A DNA stretch of 64,000 bases from Azolla caroliniana (Eukaryota > Polypodiophyta): contig JBHGNT010000014.1 of the NCBI GenBank assembly GCA_043228905.1, forward strand, positions 19,158,001-19,222,000. The letters are read 5' to 3'. Position 1 is the first letter of the stretch, and each line of letters starts with the position of its first letter. This document shows positions 62,006 to 64,000 of this stretch, piece by piece. The notes under the pieces were generated by a model that did not search any database, had not been told where the DNA came from, and saw only the letters and a program-made list of their open reading frames with translations. The position numbers and the translations under genes are program-made.

Positions 62006-63400
62006 CCGGAATCCTTCATGACAACATTGGATGGTTTGCAGTACCATCAATTTTGTTTTATCCACATTTACAATTAGTCCACTACTTTGACAAAATGCTT
62101 CTAATGATCCAGTTAAACCTTGCATATTACCATCAAAATTATATGAAAAGATAACCACATCATCCAATGTTGTGAAACAATTGCTTTATGATATAAAAAT
62201 AAAGCACGAACTTTACGACACCGTATATAAAAGCAATAAGATAACTTGTTGCATAAGTTTTGGGGCATCTAATCTTTGTTCTCTTGCAACTATATTCACC
62301 ACTTCTTTCAATTTATCAACCATAAACCAAAGAATGTAGGCGATAATGAACATTTTTGTTGATCCCCCATGTTACTTAAAAGTATTTTGAGAAACCATTC
62401 TTAGTGTTTTGGTCTAAAACCTGCTTGCCCAAGTGCTCATTTGTTTTGATTTTTAGGTCATGCACTTACCTTTTGCTCCATGATATTGTAGTTATACAAT
62501 TTAGTACTAATTGAGTTCACTATGATTGTATGATATTTTGATACTTGAAATTTGGCTTAATCCAATTCATAAACCAAACATTTGATAAGGCTTGTTTATA
62601 GCTTGATTTATGACGGTCATGATCCAATGACGAGTAATGAGAGATCACTTGTAATGAGACTTACTTTAGTTGTTTTCCCATTAGCCATCTTCTTTGTTCC
62701 CTTATTTACATATATTCAAGATCAATTAATGTATTACAAGGTGTTTCCATGTTCTCAACCATAGGAGCCACTCCCTCATGCATATATAGGCTTTGTATAT
62801 ATTCTAGCATCTCTTCATTTGTAAATTCACCTTTGATATCTTCCCTCTTACCATTGAGTTGTCTCCTTGCTAGGCTCGGTTGGAGCGTAAACAACATTTT
62901 TTTAGTCCTTTCTTACATTTGAGAATATTATCTTTTCTTTCTTCTCACAACCTTTTTATATTGGTGTCATCCCATGACCTATTTACCTTCTCTTTTCGCA
63001 AACTTATATAATTTGAGATATATCTTACATTCCTTATCAAACCAAGAATTACATGGGAAACTAGATCTTTTATCTCCACCAACACACATTTGAAAGTGTT
63101 GATATCCTACCTCAAGGACGATATCTTTCAAATGATAGCAATTTTCTTTAACACCAGTATCATTCTTTGATAATGATATGATATTGGAACTTTTCCATTT
63201 TTAGATGAGCTTTGCATTCTTCATTGAACCAAGCATGACATGGGAAACTAAGTGCTCGATGTCCACCAACATGTCCATTGGAACATTGATATCCCGCTTT
63301 GGGGATGAAATCCTTCAATTGATACCAATTTAATTTCACATCTTCGCTATAGGAGAAGTCATGACCCCTTATTGGTTCCAACAGAAGGAGGAGGCTAGGT
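62006..63400 (-). pseudogene. LINE ORF2 5' part: linker and RT palm, decayed
   Basis: The minus strand gives PCHAWFNEECKAHLK (about 63240), a WF-DEEC linker motif after the endonuclease. Then comes FTNEEMLEYIQSLYMHEG (about 62800). At 62150-62020 the palm end reads DDVVIFSYNFDGNMQG, SGLIVNVDKTKLMV. The catalytic FADD/YADD position reads TLDD. Together with 53250-55146 this makes one LINE split by the LTR nest. Many stops. Confidence 0.65.
63034..63335. repeat. Duplication of about 120 bp, period about 179 bp
   Basis: acatgggaaact occurs at 63052 and 63231, each followed by ccaccaaca and a ttgatatcc phrase. It lies in the LINE linker region. Confidence 0.75.
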
Positions 63401-64000
63401 TAGTCGAAAGATGGTTATCGGTTTAAGGGCACAAAGTTAATCCGCCCATTGAGAGGCAATGAAAATGCCACAAGACAATGTTCAAGCATTATGTGCTCCT
63501 GTGTCGTGATGTGTCAAGACCAAAGGTGGAACGTGGAAAAAAGGAGGATCTAGTACAATTACAAAATATATGTATATATGAAAAGATTTATGCAACAACA
63601 ACACTGAAGTAACCCACACCACACTCCCAAGAAATGTTCAAAACGACTTTTGACAAGTAGTTATACAGTCAATAACTCCGACTGTAAAGATTGAAAGAGC
63701 GTTTGTTAGGATAGCTTCTCTCGAGTCTTTGTACCTATCTCACTTCCAAAAGTAATTTAGCTGAGTTAGATTACCCTCGAAATAATCTTGGGTTCCCTTT
63801 AGGTCCATGCAATTAAACACAATCACAAGAAGTCTATGATATTTTGACATAATACAATGTTTCCAAGTCATGAAACACGTTCGCGTTCACAAGTGGAAGG
63901 ATCGCGCATAAATGGAAGGATAAGGGAAATTTTAGGGGTTTTTCAATGATTTTACAAAACACATTGATACCAGTATCATACAAGTTCAAACATACTATGA
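63401..64000. other. Nothing recognised
   Basis: No coding, RNA or repeat feature I can support. Confidence 0.5.

Overview
The window is nuclear DNA of a higher plant, most likely a seed plant; I cannot name the species. The evidence is a 15+-exon mitochondrial chaperonin 60 gene, a 10-exon class IV branched-chain aminotransferase gene with a plastid-type presequence, consensus GT-AG introns in AT-rich DNA, telo-box motifs upstream of a housekeeping gene, and a dense load of Ty1/copia, Ty3/gypsy and LINE elements whose primer-binding sites match plant initiator tRNA-Met.

Layout. 1-3594: AT-rich DNA with one unrecognised ORF and several local duplications. 3595-20477: a four-level nest. A 5'-truncated LINE (18-bp target-site duplication, TSD) is split by a non-autonomous LTR element (TSD gcatc). 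That is split by a copia element (TSD accct), whose reverse-transcriptase region is split by a gypsy element (4-bp TSD tcgt). The gypsy LTR carries a tRNA-like unit with A box, B box and T-run, antisense to the element. 20670-25925: an LTR remnant and a LINE lacking its reverse-transcriptase core. 26525-32966: CPN60 (+). 34714-44130: BCAT (-), convergent with CPN60, with a 6.3-kb intron holding copia debris. 44131-50028: minisatellites, an LTR-like remnant and truncated LINE 3' ends. 50029-50664: an intronless gene for a secreted protein with two six-cysteine repeats. 52057-63400: LINE remnants on the minus strand, one of them split by a second nest whose innermost member is a copia element with an intact 1,357-residue polyprotein, nearly identical LTRs and TSD actat. 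63401-64000: nothing recognised.

Function. CPN60 folds imported mitochondrial proteins and BCAT interconverts Leu/Ile/Val with their 2-oxo acids; nothing suggests they work together. The cysteine-rich protein is probably extracellular. The rest is mobile DNA. The copia at 55801-61236 is the only element that looks competent to move. The most unusual signal is the tRNA-like Pol III unit kept in the LTRs of two diverged gypsy-type elements, followed by the fungal-looking protease and polymerase motifs of that gypsy element and the fully TSD-resolved nest.
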